NCBI GenBank assembly: GCA_013316495.1
Contig: WSMP01000021.1
Span: 1-16,485 of the forward strand
From: Angelakisella sp.
GTDB lineage: Bacteria; Bacillota; Clostridia; Oscillospirales; Ruminococcaceae
Direction: 5' to 3'
DNA: 16,485 bases
The notes beneath the pieces are model-generated. The model searched no databases, was not told the DNA's origin, and saw only the letters and a list, made by a program, of their open reading frames with translations. Shown here one piece after another: positions 6,454 to 14,233 of this stretch (position 1 is the first letter of the stretch; each line of letters starts with the position of its first letter). A program made the translations under genes and the position numbers.

Positions 6454-7243
6454 CGTTCTCTTCCTCCCCCTTCTCGGACCCGTCCGCCTCGGTGTCTGTC
6501 TTGTTTTCGCCAGCAACCTCGGTGACCTCGTCCAGGGAGTGCCACTCGCCCTTTACATAAACCCGGTATTCGCCGTCCTTGGTGGAGGTCTTTTCCACCA
6601 CGCCGGTCACCTGGTAGGAGAGGGTGTCGTCGCTGTCGTCCCCCTTCTTGTCGATGGTCACTTCCCGGCCCAAAAGGGAGAGCAGATAGTTCTTTTTGTT
6701 ATCCACCTGGGTGGCGCTGTCCGTTCCGTCAGTGCTGTCGCCTGCAGAGCCGCTGTGGATTTCCATGATCTGTTCCAGGGTGAACTTCTTCTTGTTGACC
6801 ACAATGGTGAACTCGTTGTTGTTGAGGCTGACGCTCTGCACCGGCCCGGTCTCCTTCTGGAGTTCGCCGCTCACCGTTATCTTAGCCGCCGTGACGTTTT
6901 TGCCCACCAGGGACATAACGTAGCTGGTCTTGCTGTAGTTGGCAAGCTCGGTCATCTGCTGCATGGTGGTGATTTGGGCCATCTGGGTGACATACTGGGA
7001 ATCGTCCACCGGGTTCATAAAGTCCTGGTTGGTAAGCTGCGCCACCATCAGGGTCAGGAAGTCCTCCGCGGTAACGCCCAGCTCCTTCTTGTCGGTAAAA
7101 ACTGCGTCCCAAACTTGGGTCTTGTCGCTGCCCTCGGTGCCTTCGGTTTTATCCGTTTCGCCGGCTGCGCCGTAGATGCCGCCGTTTTTGTCCCAGTTTT
7201 CCCGGTAGCTGCTGTTGGTGCTGCCTACTCCGCTAATTGCCAT
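6446..7243 (-). CDS. flgD: FlgD, hook cap / hook assembly protein, with duplicated C-terminal domain
   Basis: Cap that guides FlgE polymerisation. 265 residues. The conserved FlgD export/scaffold region is at about 58-105: AEDFLTLMVAQLTNQDFMNPVDDSQYVTQMAQ followed by a Met/Gln/Leu-rich helix. After it come two similar modules. Module 1 is about 107-161 (SYVMSLVGKNVT, ETGPVQSVSL, FTIVVNKKKFTLEQIMEI). Module 2 is about 186-242 (NYLLSLLGREVT, QVTGVVEKTS, YRVYVKGEWHSLDEVTEV). They are joined by a Gly/Ser/Asp-rich linker, and the protein ends in an acidic tail. One such module is usual. ATG at 7243 follows AAAGGAGGAAAA at good spacing. It lies 18 bp after fliK and overlaps the next gene by 8 bp. 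Confidence 0.94.
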   Translation of the reverse strand: MAISGVGSTNSSYRENWDKNGGIYGAAGETDKTEGTEGSDKTQVWDAVFTDKKELGVTAEDFLTLMVAQLTNQDFMNPVDDSQYVTQMAQITTMQQMTELANYSKTSYVMSLVGKNVTAAKITVSGELQKETGPVQSVSLNNNEFTIVVNKKKFTLEQIMEIHSGSAGDSTDGTDSATQVDNKKNYLLSLLGREVTIDKKGDDSDDTLSYQVTGVVEKTSTKDGEYRVYVKGEWHSLDEVTEVAGENKTDTEADGSEKGEEENDG

Positions 7244-7261
7244 ATGGTTTTCCTCCTTTCC

Positions 7262-8401
7262 TTAAATGTAGGTGTCCAGTGCTTCGTCGGTGACAAGGCC
7301 CGCCTCAACGGTGTCGTCAAAGGTGTCCTCGCTTCCAGCAAAGCCGCCCCTGTGGGAGCTGTGCCCTTCGTGACTGGGCTGCTGGTCAAAGAACTGCCGC
7401 CCCTGGTCGGTCATCTGGTTCTGGGCGGAATACTGGCTGGCCTGCTCGTTTGCGGAAACGGTGGTGATCTCCTGCACCTCGGCGTTCAGGGGCCGCAGGG
7501 CGTTTTGGAGTGCCGCCACCTCGCCGCTGATGAGCCGCGCGGTCTGGCTGTCGTTTGTGAAGATGCTCAGGCTCACTTTGTCCTTGGTTTCCGAAAGCTT
7601 CACCAGAATTTCTCCCAGGCCCTCCGGCTTCAGCCGCACCAGGAACTCGTTTTTGCCCTTTGCCAGGTTATCCAGGATGCCGGTTTTCAGCTGCTTTGCA
7701 ATTTCCTGGGCGTCCGGCACCGGCAGGCTCTGCTTTTGGGTCATCGCCTCTGCGGGCAGGAACCGGCGGGTGTTGACGTCGGCCTGGAGGCTTTCGATAT
7801 CCAGGGTTTCCGGCTGGTTCCCCTTGCGGTTCTGCTCCATCTGCTCCTTGATGGCGCGGACGGTGCTGTGGTCCAGGGTGAGGGGGACCGGGGGCTTTGC
7901 GGCGTCCTCCGGGGTTTCCTTCCAGGCTGCGGAGAGGAGCTCCACGAAGTCCTTGTCCGCCTGGGGCAGCTCGATGATTTCCTCCCCTTCCCCTTGCTGC
8001 TGGGTAAGACCCTCCAGCTGGGAAAGGAGCGCCGGCAGCTGGGTGCGGCCCTGGGGGCTGTTCATGGTGGTGGAAAGAACCTCCATCACGTTTTCCGCCA
8101 CCGCGCCGTCCTGCTGCATCAAACTCATAAGGTCGGAAGCCGGGAGGTTCATGCCGGCCATCACTGCCAGCATTTCGGCGCTCATTTGGCCGCCCAGCTC
8201 CTCGCTGTCCTCCTGGAGGGAACCGGCCATCTGCATCAGCAAAGCGGAAAGCTGCTCCTCGTCTCCGTCCCCAAGCATCTGCTGAAAAATCATAGCGAAG
8301 CCGTCGCCTATCTGGCCCTGCCCCATCCCCAGGAGCTTCCGGAGGCTGGTGGGCTGTGCCTGTACAGCCGCGCCGGTTTGGACTGCTGCTGCTTGGTTCA
8401 T
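7262..8401 (-). CDS. fliK: FliK, hook-length control protein
   Basis: Exported molecular ruler that switches secretion from hook to filament substrates. With the start at 8401 the protein has 379 residues. This start was chosen over one at 8446 because the perfect site AAAGGAGGTGA sits 8 nt upstream of it. The N-terminal two thirds are Gln/Met/Glu-rich, low in hydrophobics and poorly conserved, as usual for the ruler part. The conserved Flg_hook domain is at about 240-320, with FLVRLKPEGLGEILVKLS at 253-270 and the helix LISGEVAALQNALRPL. The C-terminal ~60 residues are polar (Gln, His, Ser, Asp). It is the first gene after an internal promoter and begins the fliK-flgD-flgE hook block. Confidence 0.93.
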   Translation of the reverse strand: MNQAAAVQTGAAVQAQPTSLRKLLGMGQGQIGDGFAMIFQQMLGDGDEEQLSALLMQMAGSLQEDSEELGGQMSAEMLAVMAGMNLPASDLMSLMQQDGAVAENVMEVLSTTMNSPQGRTQLPALLSQLEGLTQQQGEGEEIIELPQADKDFVELLSAAWKETPEDAAKPPVPLTLDHSTVRAIKEQMEQNRKGNQPETLDIESLQADVNTRRFLPAEAMTQKQSLPVPDAQEIAKQLKTGILDNLAKGKNEFLVRLKPEGLGEILVKLSETKDKVSLSIFTNDSQTARLISGEVAALQNALRPLNAEVQEITTVSANEQASQYSAQNQMTDQGRQFFDQQPSHEGHSSHRGGFAGSEDTFDDTVEAGLVTDEALDTYI

Positions 8402-8504
8402 TCTCTGTTTCACCTCCTTTACTGGTTGGGATATATATTGTACCACAGGACCGAATCGGACCTGGGGGACAAGCGAATTGCCAATACACCAGAGTATCTA
8501 ATTC

Positions 8505-8533
8505 ATTATAGCATATTATCCGAAGAAACTCAA
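8505..8533 (-). promoter_or_regulatory. Internal sigma-A-type promoter for fliK and downstream genes
   Basis: On the minus strand there is TTGAGT (8528-8533), a 17-bp spacer (8511-8527) and TATAAT (8505-8510), preceded by TG at the extended -10 position (TGCTATAAT). The stretch is AT-rich within a GC-rich region and lies about 105 bp upstream of the fliK start. Perfect -10, extended TG and ideal spacing make it a strong prediction. Confidence 0.8.
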
Positions 8534-8580
8534 AGTGAATTTCTCAATTAGAAAAATTTTTCAGCGCCCAAAGGGGTGCG

Positions 8581-8603
8581 TTTTTCCGAAAAAAACGGAA
8601 AAA
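8581..8603. repeat. Hairpin downstream of fliJ
   Basis: Perfect 8-bp inverted repeat TTTTTCCG/CGGAAAAA with a 7-nt homopolymer loop, in the 244-bp gap between fliJ and fliK. No U-tract follows the second arm on the minus strand, so it is not a classical terminator. Its place between fliJ and the fliK promoter would suit termination or 3'-end protection of the fliJ message. Confidence 0.5.
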
Positions 8604-8645
8604 GCCCAACCTCCCAGGGCCCCGGTGTTTGGAGCGGCACGCCCG

Positions 8646-9098
8646 CTACCCCGCCGGAGCCATCCTTACAAGGTTTTGGCTCACAAATTCGTCGATACGG
8701 TCCTCCTCCGCCTTGCTCACCTGGTGGCGGTATTCCTCCCGCTGCCGCTCCTCCAGCTTATCCAGCTTGCTCACTTCCTGGTTGGCGGCCACCACCTTTT
8801 CCATCTGCCGCCCCACCTGGGCCTCCGCCTTCGCCAGGGCGGCCTCCTGGTCCTGGATTTGGAGACGCAGGTTGTCCAGCTGGGCGCTGAGCTTTTTCAG
8901 CTCGATGATGGTGGTGCCCTCCTCCTGCTTCTCCTGCATCTCCCTGGAGATGCCAATAAACTCCCCCTCCAGGCGGCGCAGATGCTCCTCGATGCTGTCC
9001 CGCTCCGCCTTCAGCCGCTGGAGGGTCCCTTTCTCCTCGTCCAGGAGACGCTCCCGGTAATCCCGCATAGCTTGCAGGGAAAATTGAAATTTCTTCAC
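8646..9098 (-). CDS. fliJ: FliJ, flagellar export chaperone / ATPase stalk protein
   Basis: Coiled-coil protein that sits in the FliI hexamer and links it to the export gate. 150 residues, typical length. It begins with the family start KKFQFSLQAMRDYRERLLDEE, and is almost entirely charged helix (heptad-like Leu/Ile spacing from about 15 to 135), with no membrane segment. The GTG start at 9098 follows GGAGGAGGG; this start gives the conserved F-x-F-x-L-Q N-terminus directly. Unusually it is separated from fliI by 365 bp of repetitive noncoding DNA and from fliK by 244 bp. Its ribosome site abuts the end of the repeat region. Confidence 0.9.
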   Translation of the reverse strand: MKKFQFSLQAMRDYRERLLDEEKGTLQRLKAERDSIEEHLRRLEGEFIGISREMQEKQEEGTTIIELKKLSAQLDNLRLQIQDQEAALAKAEAQVGRQMEKVVAANQEVSKLDKLEERQREEYRHQVSKAEEDRIDEFVSQNLVRMAPAG

Positions 9099-9111
9099 AA
9101 AAACCCTCCTC

Positions 9112-9410
9112 CGGCGTGCCTCCGGGGTCTCGCCCTCCGGAGTGCCTCCGGTGTCGCGCCCTACACGGCCTTCGGCCTTACCTTACCAAAAGAGCGTAAG
9201 CGAGTGCCTGGAGCCTTAGATGTTGCGCCTATATCTTGATAGCTTAGGCCGTTCTTCTTTTTGCTTCTTTCCGGGGTGCCCCCGGTGTCACGCCCTACCC
9301 GCCCCTTTGGGGGCTTAGCCTTTGTGTAGGGCGCAAGTGAGTGCCTGGAGTTTTGGACTTAGTACTTTTTATTGTTAGCTTAGGCCGTTCTTCTTTTTGC
9401 TTCTTTTTCT
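9112..9410. repeat. Two imperfect ~130-bp direct repeats plus a third partial copy between fliI and fliJ
   Basis: Unit A (about 9140-9270) and unit B (about 9275-9410) align end to end. Shared blocks are GTGCC(T/C)CCGGTGTC, CGCCCTAC, GAGTGCCTGGAG and the right end AGCTTAGGCCGTTCTTCTTT. The left end of the unit (GTGCCTCCGG, TCTCGCCCT) is present once more at about 9115-9139. Unit B contains a stem CGCCCTAC/GTAGGGCG (9291-9333) enclosing an inner GCCCC/GGGGGC hairpin; unit A has GGCC-TTC-GGCC and CTTAC/GTAAG at the same places, so pairing seems partly kept despite base changes. No protein is encoded. It looks like a small intergenic repeat family. Together with the hairpin at 9400-9433 it fills the whole fliI-fliJ gap. 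Confidence 0.75.
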
Positions 9411-9433
9411 TCTTTCGTAAGAAGAAAAAGAAG
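9400..9433. repeat. Perfect 15-bp inverted repeat with 4-nt loop, 3' of fliI
   Basis: Arms CTTCTTTTTCTTCTT (9400-9414) and AAGAAGAAAAAGAAG (9419-9433) are exactly complementary around the loop TCGT. One arm is all pyrimidine and the other all purine. It starts 30 bp after the fliI stop on the minus strand. No U-tract follows, so it would act as a stable 3' hairpin on the fliE-fliI message rather than a classical intrinsic terminator, though it could serve as one end of the neighbouring repeat element. Confidence 0.85.
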
Positions 9434-9463
9434 ACAAACAAGACAGCAGCCCGGATTGGCGCT

Positions 9464-10783
9464 TTATTCCGCCAGCTCCATCATCTGCCGGACAGTATCG
9501 TCAAAGGTAATTTTGTTGCCAACCTCCTGCTGGAGAAGCTGGTTAATGGCGTCGATGTGACGGATGGCGTCGTCCAGCTCCGGGTTGGAGCCGCTTTTAT
9601 AGGCCCCGATGGAAAGGAGGTCCCGGTTATCCTGGTAAACGGACATCATGTGGCGGATGCGCCCGGCGGCCCGCTTGTGCTCCGGGGCGGCGATGCTGTT
9701 CATCAAACGGCTGATGCTGGCCAGCACGTCGATGGCCGGGTAGTGGTTGGCCATGGCCAGCTTTCGGGAGAGGACGATGTGCCCGTCCACAATGCCTCGG
9801 ACGGTGTCCGAAATGGGCTCGTTGGTGTCGTCCCCTTCCACCAGCACGGTATAGATGCCGGTGATGGAGCCTTTTTCAAAGTTCCCGGAGCGCTCCAGGA
9901 GCTTAGGCAGCATGGTATAGATAGAGGGGGTGTAGCCCCTGGCTACCGGAGGTTCCCCGGTGGAAAGGCCAATCTCCCGCTGGGCCATGCAGAACCGGGT
10001 GAGGGAGTCCATCATCAGCAGGACGTCCTTTCCCTGGTCCCGGAAATACTCGGCGATGGCGGTGGCGGTAAGGGCGCATTTGGAGCGCATCATGGCCGGC
10101 TGGTCGGAGGTAGCCACCACCAGGACGCTCCTGGCAAGGCCCTCCGGCCCCAGGTCCTTGTTGATGAACTCCACCAGCTCCCTGCCACGCTCCCCCACCA
10201 AGGCGATGACGTTGACATCCGCCTTGACGTTGCGGGCAATCATCCCCATCAGGGTGCTTTTTCCCACGCCGCTGCCGGCGAAGATGCCCATTCTTTGGCC
10301 CTTTCCGATGGTGAGAAGGCCATCGATGGCCTTCACCCCCAGCTGGATGACCTGGGAGATAGGGGGACGCTCCATGGGGTTGGCGCGCACCCCATTGATG
10401 GGGTAGCGGGCCACCTTCTCGATGGGCGGGCCGCCGTCGATGGGGTTGCCCAAGGCGTCGATGGTCCTTCCCACCATCTCCGGGCCCACACCGATTTCCA
10501 GCTTATCGCCGGTGTTCACCACGATGCTCCCGGCGCCGATGCCGTCCACTTCCTCGTAGGGCATCAGCTGAACGATGCTGCCTTGGAGGCCCACCACCTC
10601 CGCCACCACCCCGTGGTGTTCATCCATCCAAATTTCGCAGATGTCCCCCACGTTGCAGGTAAGGCCGGTGGCCTCCACCGTGAGGCCCATCACCTTGCTG
10701 ATTTTTCCTTTATAGGTATAGAGGTCGCTGAGGCGGAGCATCCGCTGGCAGCTGCTGATATCAATGAGGCGGCGCTCCGTCAC
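9464..10783 (-). CDS. fliI: FliI, flagellar type III export ATPase
   Basis: ATPase that energises loading and unfolding of flagellar export substrates; related to the F1 beta subunit. 439 residues, normal length. An N-terminal beta-barrel (about 20-95) is followed by the catalytic core: Walker A GSGVGKST at 170-177, catalytic glutamate E198 in LVGERGRE, Walker B LLMMD ending at D259 followed by SLTRF, and the family stretch GEPPVARGYTPSIYTMLPKLLERSG at 276-300. The C-terminal helical domain ends VRQMMELAE. The start is GTG at 10783, 5 nt after GGGGGAGG. It lies 21 bp after fliH. Downstream lies the repeat region instead of fliJ directly. Confidence 0.97.
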   Translation of the reverse strand: MTERRLIDISSCQRMLRLSDLYTYKGKISKVMGLTVEATGLTCNVGDICEIWMDEHHGVVAEVVGLQGSIVQLMPYEEVDGIGAGSIVVNTGDKLEIGVGPEMVGRTIDALGNPIDGGPPIEKVARYPINGVRANPMERPPISQVIQLGVKAIDGLLTIGKGQRMGIFAGSGVGKSTLMGMIARNVKADVNVIALVGERGRELVEFINKDLGPEGLARSVLVVATSDQPAMMRSKCALTATAIAEYFRDQGKDVLLMMDSLTRFCMAQREIGLSTGEPPVARGYTPSIYTMLPKLLERSGNFEKGSITGIYTVLVEGDDTNEPISDTVRGIVDGHIVLSRKLAMANHYPAIDVLASISRLMNSIAAPEHKRAAGRIRHMMSVYQDNRDLLSIGAYKSGSNPELDDAIRHIDAINQLLQQEVGNKITFDDTVRQMMELAE

Positions 10784-10804
10784 AGGTCCTCCCCCTTTGC
10801 TAGC

Positions 10805-11614
10805 TTATCCCTCGAAAAGGGTCTTCAGGTTCTCCAGCTGGGTGGAGACCGAGGCGTCCACAATTCCCTCCGGGGTGTGGACCACGCAGGTCCCCACCGG
10901 GCCGTCCCCAGGGATAACGTCCACCGGCGGCAGGCCCGGACGCCCGGCCAAATCCTTTTTCAGCTCCTCCGCCAGGCCGGGTAGCCGGTCGGAGACCTGC
11001 ACGCTGATCCACTCTGTATTCTTTGCCGAAGAGACCGCCTTTTGCACCAGGGGCCGCATCAGCTCCTGGTGCTGGGCGATGGATTCGTCCAATAGCTTCT
11101 GGGCGATGTCCAGCGCCAGGGTGGAAAGCCCCTCCTGGTACTGGCGCAGAAAGTCCTTCTGGTCCTTTTGCAGCCGGTCCATCAGCTGGTCCAGCTCCGC
11201 CAGGCGCCCCTGTATCTCCTTCTGCTTTTCCTTGTAGGCGGCCTGGTAGCCCGCCTGCCGGGCTTCCTCCCGGATTTTGCCCGCTTCGGTCTGGGCCTGC
11301 TCCAGCAGCTTTTCCCGCTCCGTCTTGGCGCTTTGCAGGATGCGCTGGGATAGCTCCTCCGCCTTTTGCCGGGCCTCTGCCTCCAGGCGCTTTTCCCGGC
11401 GGAGGCGCTCCTCCTCCCGCTTTCGTTCCTCTTCCTCCCGCTCCTTTTGGCTTTCCTGCCGGCGGGGGGGCAGATCGTCCTGGGCGGCTTCGGATTCGCC
11501 GGTCTCTTCCTCCGGCTCCTCCTGGAGCTCCTCCGGGAAGTCGTCGGGAATGCGGAAGACCTCGTCGTCCGGGTCCAGCCGGGCTGTTTTGATAACCTTA
11601 GGCAAGGATCTCAT
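10805..11614 (-). CDS. fliH: FliH, negative regulator / stator of the FliI ATPase
   Basis: Peripheral stalk protein that binds FliI and tethers it to the C-ring. The start at ATG 11614 gives 269 residues; it follows GAGGAG closely and overlaps the fliG end by 17 bp. A TTG six codons earlier is possible but has no better site. N-terminal region is acidic and unstructured, then a very charged helix (QKEREEEERKREEERL and on, about 56-90), a long coiled coil with the GYQAAYKEKQKEI motif at about 120-133, and the conserved C-terminal domain ending GTCVVHTPEGIVDASV followed by STQLENLKTLFEG, the FliH hallmark. The Glu/Arg/Lys-rich stretch is longer than in many FliH proteins. Translational coupling to fliG is likely. 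Confidence 0.93.
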   Translation of the reverse strand: MRSLPKVIKTARLDPDDEVFRIPDDFPEELQEEPEEETGESEAAQDDLPPRRQESQKEREEEERKREEERLRREKRLEAEARQKAEELSQRILQSAKTEREKLLEQAQTEAGKIREEARQAGYQAAYKEKQKEIQGRLAELDQLMDRLQKDQKDFLRQYQEGLSTLALDIAQKLLDESIAQHQELMRPLVQKAVSSAKNTEWISVQVSDRLPGLAEELKKDLAGRPGLPPVDVIPGDGPVGTCVVHTPEGIVDASVSTQLENLKTLFEG

Positions 11615-12602
11615 CACCCTCTCCTCTGGCAATCACGATCTCCCCAGCCTCCTCAAGCTGCCTTATGATGCCAACAATCTTCTGCTGGGCCTCTTCCACG
11701 TCCCGCATACGGATGTTGTGCAGGTACTGGATATCCTGCTCCACCGATTCCCGCATTCTGGAGGACATGTTTTGGAGGATGAGCTGCTTGACCTCTTCGT
11801 TGGCGGACTTGAGGGCCACTGCCAGGTCCTTGGTATCCACCTCCCGGATGAAGCGCTGGATGGTCATGCTGTCCAGGATGGCGATGTCCTCGAAGACGAA
11901 CATCAGCTTGTGGATCTCCTCGGCCAGGGCCGCATCCTTCTCGCCCAGCTCGTCGAAGATGAACTTTTCGGTGGCGCGGTCCACGCGGTTCATAATCTCG
12001 GCTATGTACGGCACGCCGCCCACTTCCACCTGGTCGGAGGTGATAATGGCGGAGAACCGCTTCTCCAGGGTCTCTTCCACCAGCTTTATCATCTCCGGGG
12101 AGACCCGGTCCAGCTCCGCAATGCGCTTGATGACATCCAGCTGAACGCCCCTGGGCAGCTCCGCAATAATCTGGGCCGCCTGGTCGCTGCGGGCGTAGGA
12201 GAGGATGAGAGCGATGGTTTGGGAGTGCTCGTTCTGAAGAATCATCTGGATGTTCTTTGAATCCGCCTTGCGGATGAATTCAAAGGACTTGGCCCGCAGG
12301 GACTTGCTCAGCCGCTCCATAAAGGAGGTGGCCTGCTGCTGTCCAAAGGCCTTTTCCAGCACGTCCTTGGCGTAAAGGACGCCTCCTTCGTTAATAACCT
12401 TCTGGGTGATGCAGAGGCCGTAGAAGTCCTCCACGGTGCTCTGCATCTCCTCTGGGGAAAGACGCTCCAGCTTGGCAATCTCCAGGGAGATCTGCTCAAT
12501 TTCGTCCTCGTTCAGGTACTTATACACCTCGGAGGCGCGCTCCGCCCCCAGGGCGATTATGACTGCTGCCGCCTTCTTTACGGAAGTAAGGGCTTCCGCC
12601 AT
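11598..12602 (-). CDS. fliG: FliG, flagellar motor switch protein (torque transmission)
   Basis: Rotor protein that meets the MotA stator and connects FliF to FliM. 334 residues, typical. It starts one base after the fliF stop (TGATATG), so the two are translationally coupled. The N-terminal domain (to about 100) binds FliF. The middle domain has the EHPQ-type motif as EHSQ (125-128, followed by TIALIL) and GVPYIAEIMNRVDR at 196-209. The MFxF motif appears as MFVF at 234-237 with the following FEDI, then the C-terminal torque helix with alternating charges (REVDTKDLAVALKSANEEVK, 253-272). The proline-to-serine change in EHPQ is the only oddity. All domains are complete. Confidence 0.97.
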   Translation of the reverse strand: MAEALTSVKKAAAVIIALGAERASEVYKYLNEDEIEQISLEIAKLERLSPEEMQSTVEDFYGLCITQKVINEGGVLYAKDVLEKAFGQQQATSFMERLSKSLRAKSFEFIRKADSKNIQMILQNEHSQTIALILSYARSDQAAQIIAELPRGVQLDVIKRIAELDRVSPEMIKLVEETLEKRFSAIITSDQVEVGGVPYIAEIMNRVDRATEKFIFDELGEKDAALAEEIHKLMFVFEDIAILDSMTIQRFIREVDTKDLAVALKSANEEVKQLILQNMSSRMRESVEQDIQYLHNIRMRDVEEAQQKIVGIIRQLEEAGEIVIARGEGDEILA

Positions 12603-12603
12603 A

Positions 12604-14187
12604 TCACTGTTCCTCCTTTAAGAGAGACCGCAACAGGGAGGCCGTGATCTCTGGATTTTCCTTGGCGAAGTCCCGGATCTCCTGAGTGATGGCGCTTTCC
12701 ACCTGGTTGGAGTTTGCCAGGGCCTCGTTCTGGAGCATTCTCTTGTGTTCCTCGATTTCCCTGTTGATGTCGTCCTGGGTTGCCGTCTCGGCCGCCGCGG
12801 CTTCCTCCGCCAGCTTTTTCTTCTTCTTGGCCTGCAGGGTCAGGAGGATTACCACCACCAGCAGGATTACAAAGAGGATGGAGAGGCCCAGAATCAGCAA
12901 CAGCCGCTGCCGCGCCGTCAGGCCGCGCCCCATAGTCTGCTGGCTGTCGTCAAAGTTCAGGTTGGTGACGCTGATGTTATCGGAGGTGATGTTCACCGCC
13001 TTGGAAATCAGGTCGATGAGGGTCTCCTCCACATCGATGTTGTAATTGGCGTCGTTGACAATCACCGCCACCGAGGCCCGCTGAAGCACCGGCTCTCCCT
13101 TTTCAATCTGGGTCATTATGTAACCGACGTCATAGTCGATATGCCGGTAATAATCGGTGGCCTCGGCGTTGCCGGTGCCGTCGTCGTTGGGATAGATGGG
13201 TGGGGCGTCGGTGTTGTTCTCTTCCCCCACAATGCCCCCCGCCGCCACCGAACCGTTGAGGGTGTAGTTCTCCTCAAAGTGGTTGCGGGTGCCCTCGTTG
13301 TTGTACTGCTTGGATTCGGACACCATCTTGTCGTAGTCCAGGGCCACGGTAGCCACCGCGGTCACCCCGTCGCTGCCGTACCGGCCGGAGAGGAGGCGCT
13401 TGACGTTGTCCTCAATCTGCTTTGCAATGAGCCGCTCATATTCCAGACGCTGGACGCTGTAGTACCCCTTGCTGTTGGGGTCGTCCACCCCGGCCATTTC
13501 GATGCCGGTGGCGGCGTCGATGACCACCACATTGGTGGGGTCCAGCTTGGGGATGCCGGTGGCCACCAGGTGCTTGATGGCGCTTACCCGCTCCGGGGTC
13601 AGCTCGTACCCGGTCTTCATCCGGATGGTGACACCGGCGGTGCTCTCCTGCTGGTTGGTCTGGTCCCAGATGTAGTTGCTGCTTTCCGGCACGGTGTACT
13701 GCACCACCGCGTCCTCAATGCCCGTCTGGCGCATCAGGGTCTTCTGCACATCCTCCTGGGTTTGGAAGAGCAGGCCGGTCCTCTTCTCAAATTCCGTGGC
13801 CGTAAAGCCGGCAAAGTTGGAGAAGGTATCGTAGCTGAGGGCGGTTTTGGGGTAGCCCTTGCTGTTTAGCTGGAAGACCAGGTCGTCCCACATTTCGGAG
13901 GGGACCAGCACCTGTCCGCGGTTATCAATTTGGGGCTGCACCCCCATCTCCTGGAGGGTGGCGTAAACCTGGGTGCTTTCGTCGCTGGACATACCGGGAA
14001 AAATCACCCGCATGGTGTTCTTCCCCACATTTATCAGAATCGTCACCAAAATAAGAAGAAAAAGCAGAAGGCTTCCTCCGGCAACAACAAGTATCTTGGT
14101 TTTCTTGGAGAGTTTTGCCCAAAAGGCTTTGAATTTTTCCCATTGGCCCTTGAGGAAATCAAGGATCTCTTTGAAATTAAATTTCAT
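12604..14187 (-). CDS. fliF: FliF, flagellar MS-ring protein
   Basis: Membrane ring on which the rotor and export gate are built. 527 residues, in the normal range. Two membrane helices frame a large periplasmic part: TM1 about 32-53 (after a basic amphipathic start) and TM2 about 429-452, followed by AKKKKK. Between them are the YscJ/FliF-type ring-building motifs (GYPKTALSYDTF and FSNFAGFTATEFEKR near 110-135; RQTGIEDAVVQYTVPE near 155-170) and a less conserved collar. The cytoplasmic C-terminus (DDINREIEEHKRMLQNEA then VESAITQEIRDFAKENPEITASLLRSLL) is the FliG-binding tail. ATG at 14187 follows GGGAAAG; it is 46 bp after fliE and 1 bp before fliG. Confidence 0.97.
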   Translation of the reverse strand: MKFNFKEILDFLKGQWEKFKAFWAKLSKKTKILVVAGGSLLLFLLILVTILINVGKNTMRVIFPGMSSDESTQVYATLQEMGVQPQIDNRGQVLVPSEMWDDLVFQLNSKGYPKTALSYDTFSNFAGFTATEFEKRTGLLFQTQEDVQKTLMRQTGIEDAVVQYTVPESSNYIWDQTNQQESTAGVTIRMKTGYELTPERVSAIKHLVATGIPKLDPTNVVVIDAATGIEMAGVDDPNSKGYYSVQRLEYERLIAKQIEDNVKRLLSGRYGSDGVTAVATVALDYDKMVSESKQYNNEGTRNHFEENYTLNGSVAAGGIVGEENNTDAPPIYPNDDGTGNAEATDYYRHIDYDVGYIMTQIEKGEPVLQRASVAVIVNDANYNIDVEETLIDLISKAVNITSDNISVTNLNFDDSQQTMGRGLTARQRLLLILGLSILFVILLVVVILLTLQAKKKKKLAEEAAAAETATQDDINREIEEHKRMLQNEALANSNQVESAITQEIRDFAKENPEITASLLRSLLKEEQ

Positions 14188-14233
14188 TCGTCTTTCCCAA
14201 CTCTATCATCCAAATTTTGTTCAGGGCCATCGG

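Noticed and set aside
6454..6516. 21-codon N-terminal extension of the TIGR02530-type protein
   Set aside because: It is Arg/Pro-rich and reads flgD in another frame; the ATG at 6453 has a strong ribosome site and the normal overlap.
8402..8446. 15-codon N-terminal extension of FliK
   Set aside because: The perfect AAAGGAGGTGA site lies inside it and points to the ATG at 8401.
5990..8551. Plus-strand open frame of 853 codons opposite flgD, fliK and others
   Set aside because: It is antisense to well-recognised flagellar genes, has no family resemblance, and reflects GC-rich codon use on the other strand. The same applies to 4638-6059, 9341-10984, 11277-12260, 12745-13869 and 14981-16027 on the plus strand.
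9112..9433. CRISPR array
   Set aside because: The repeats are long (~130 bp), diverged and directly adjacent, with no regular short repeat-spacer pattern and no cas genes.
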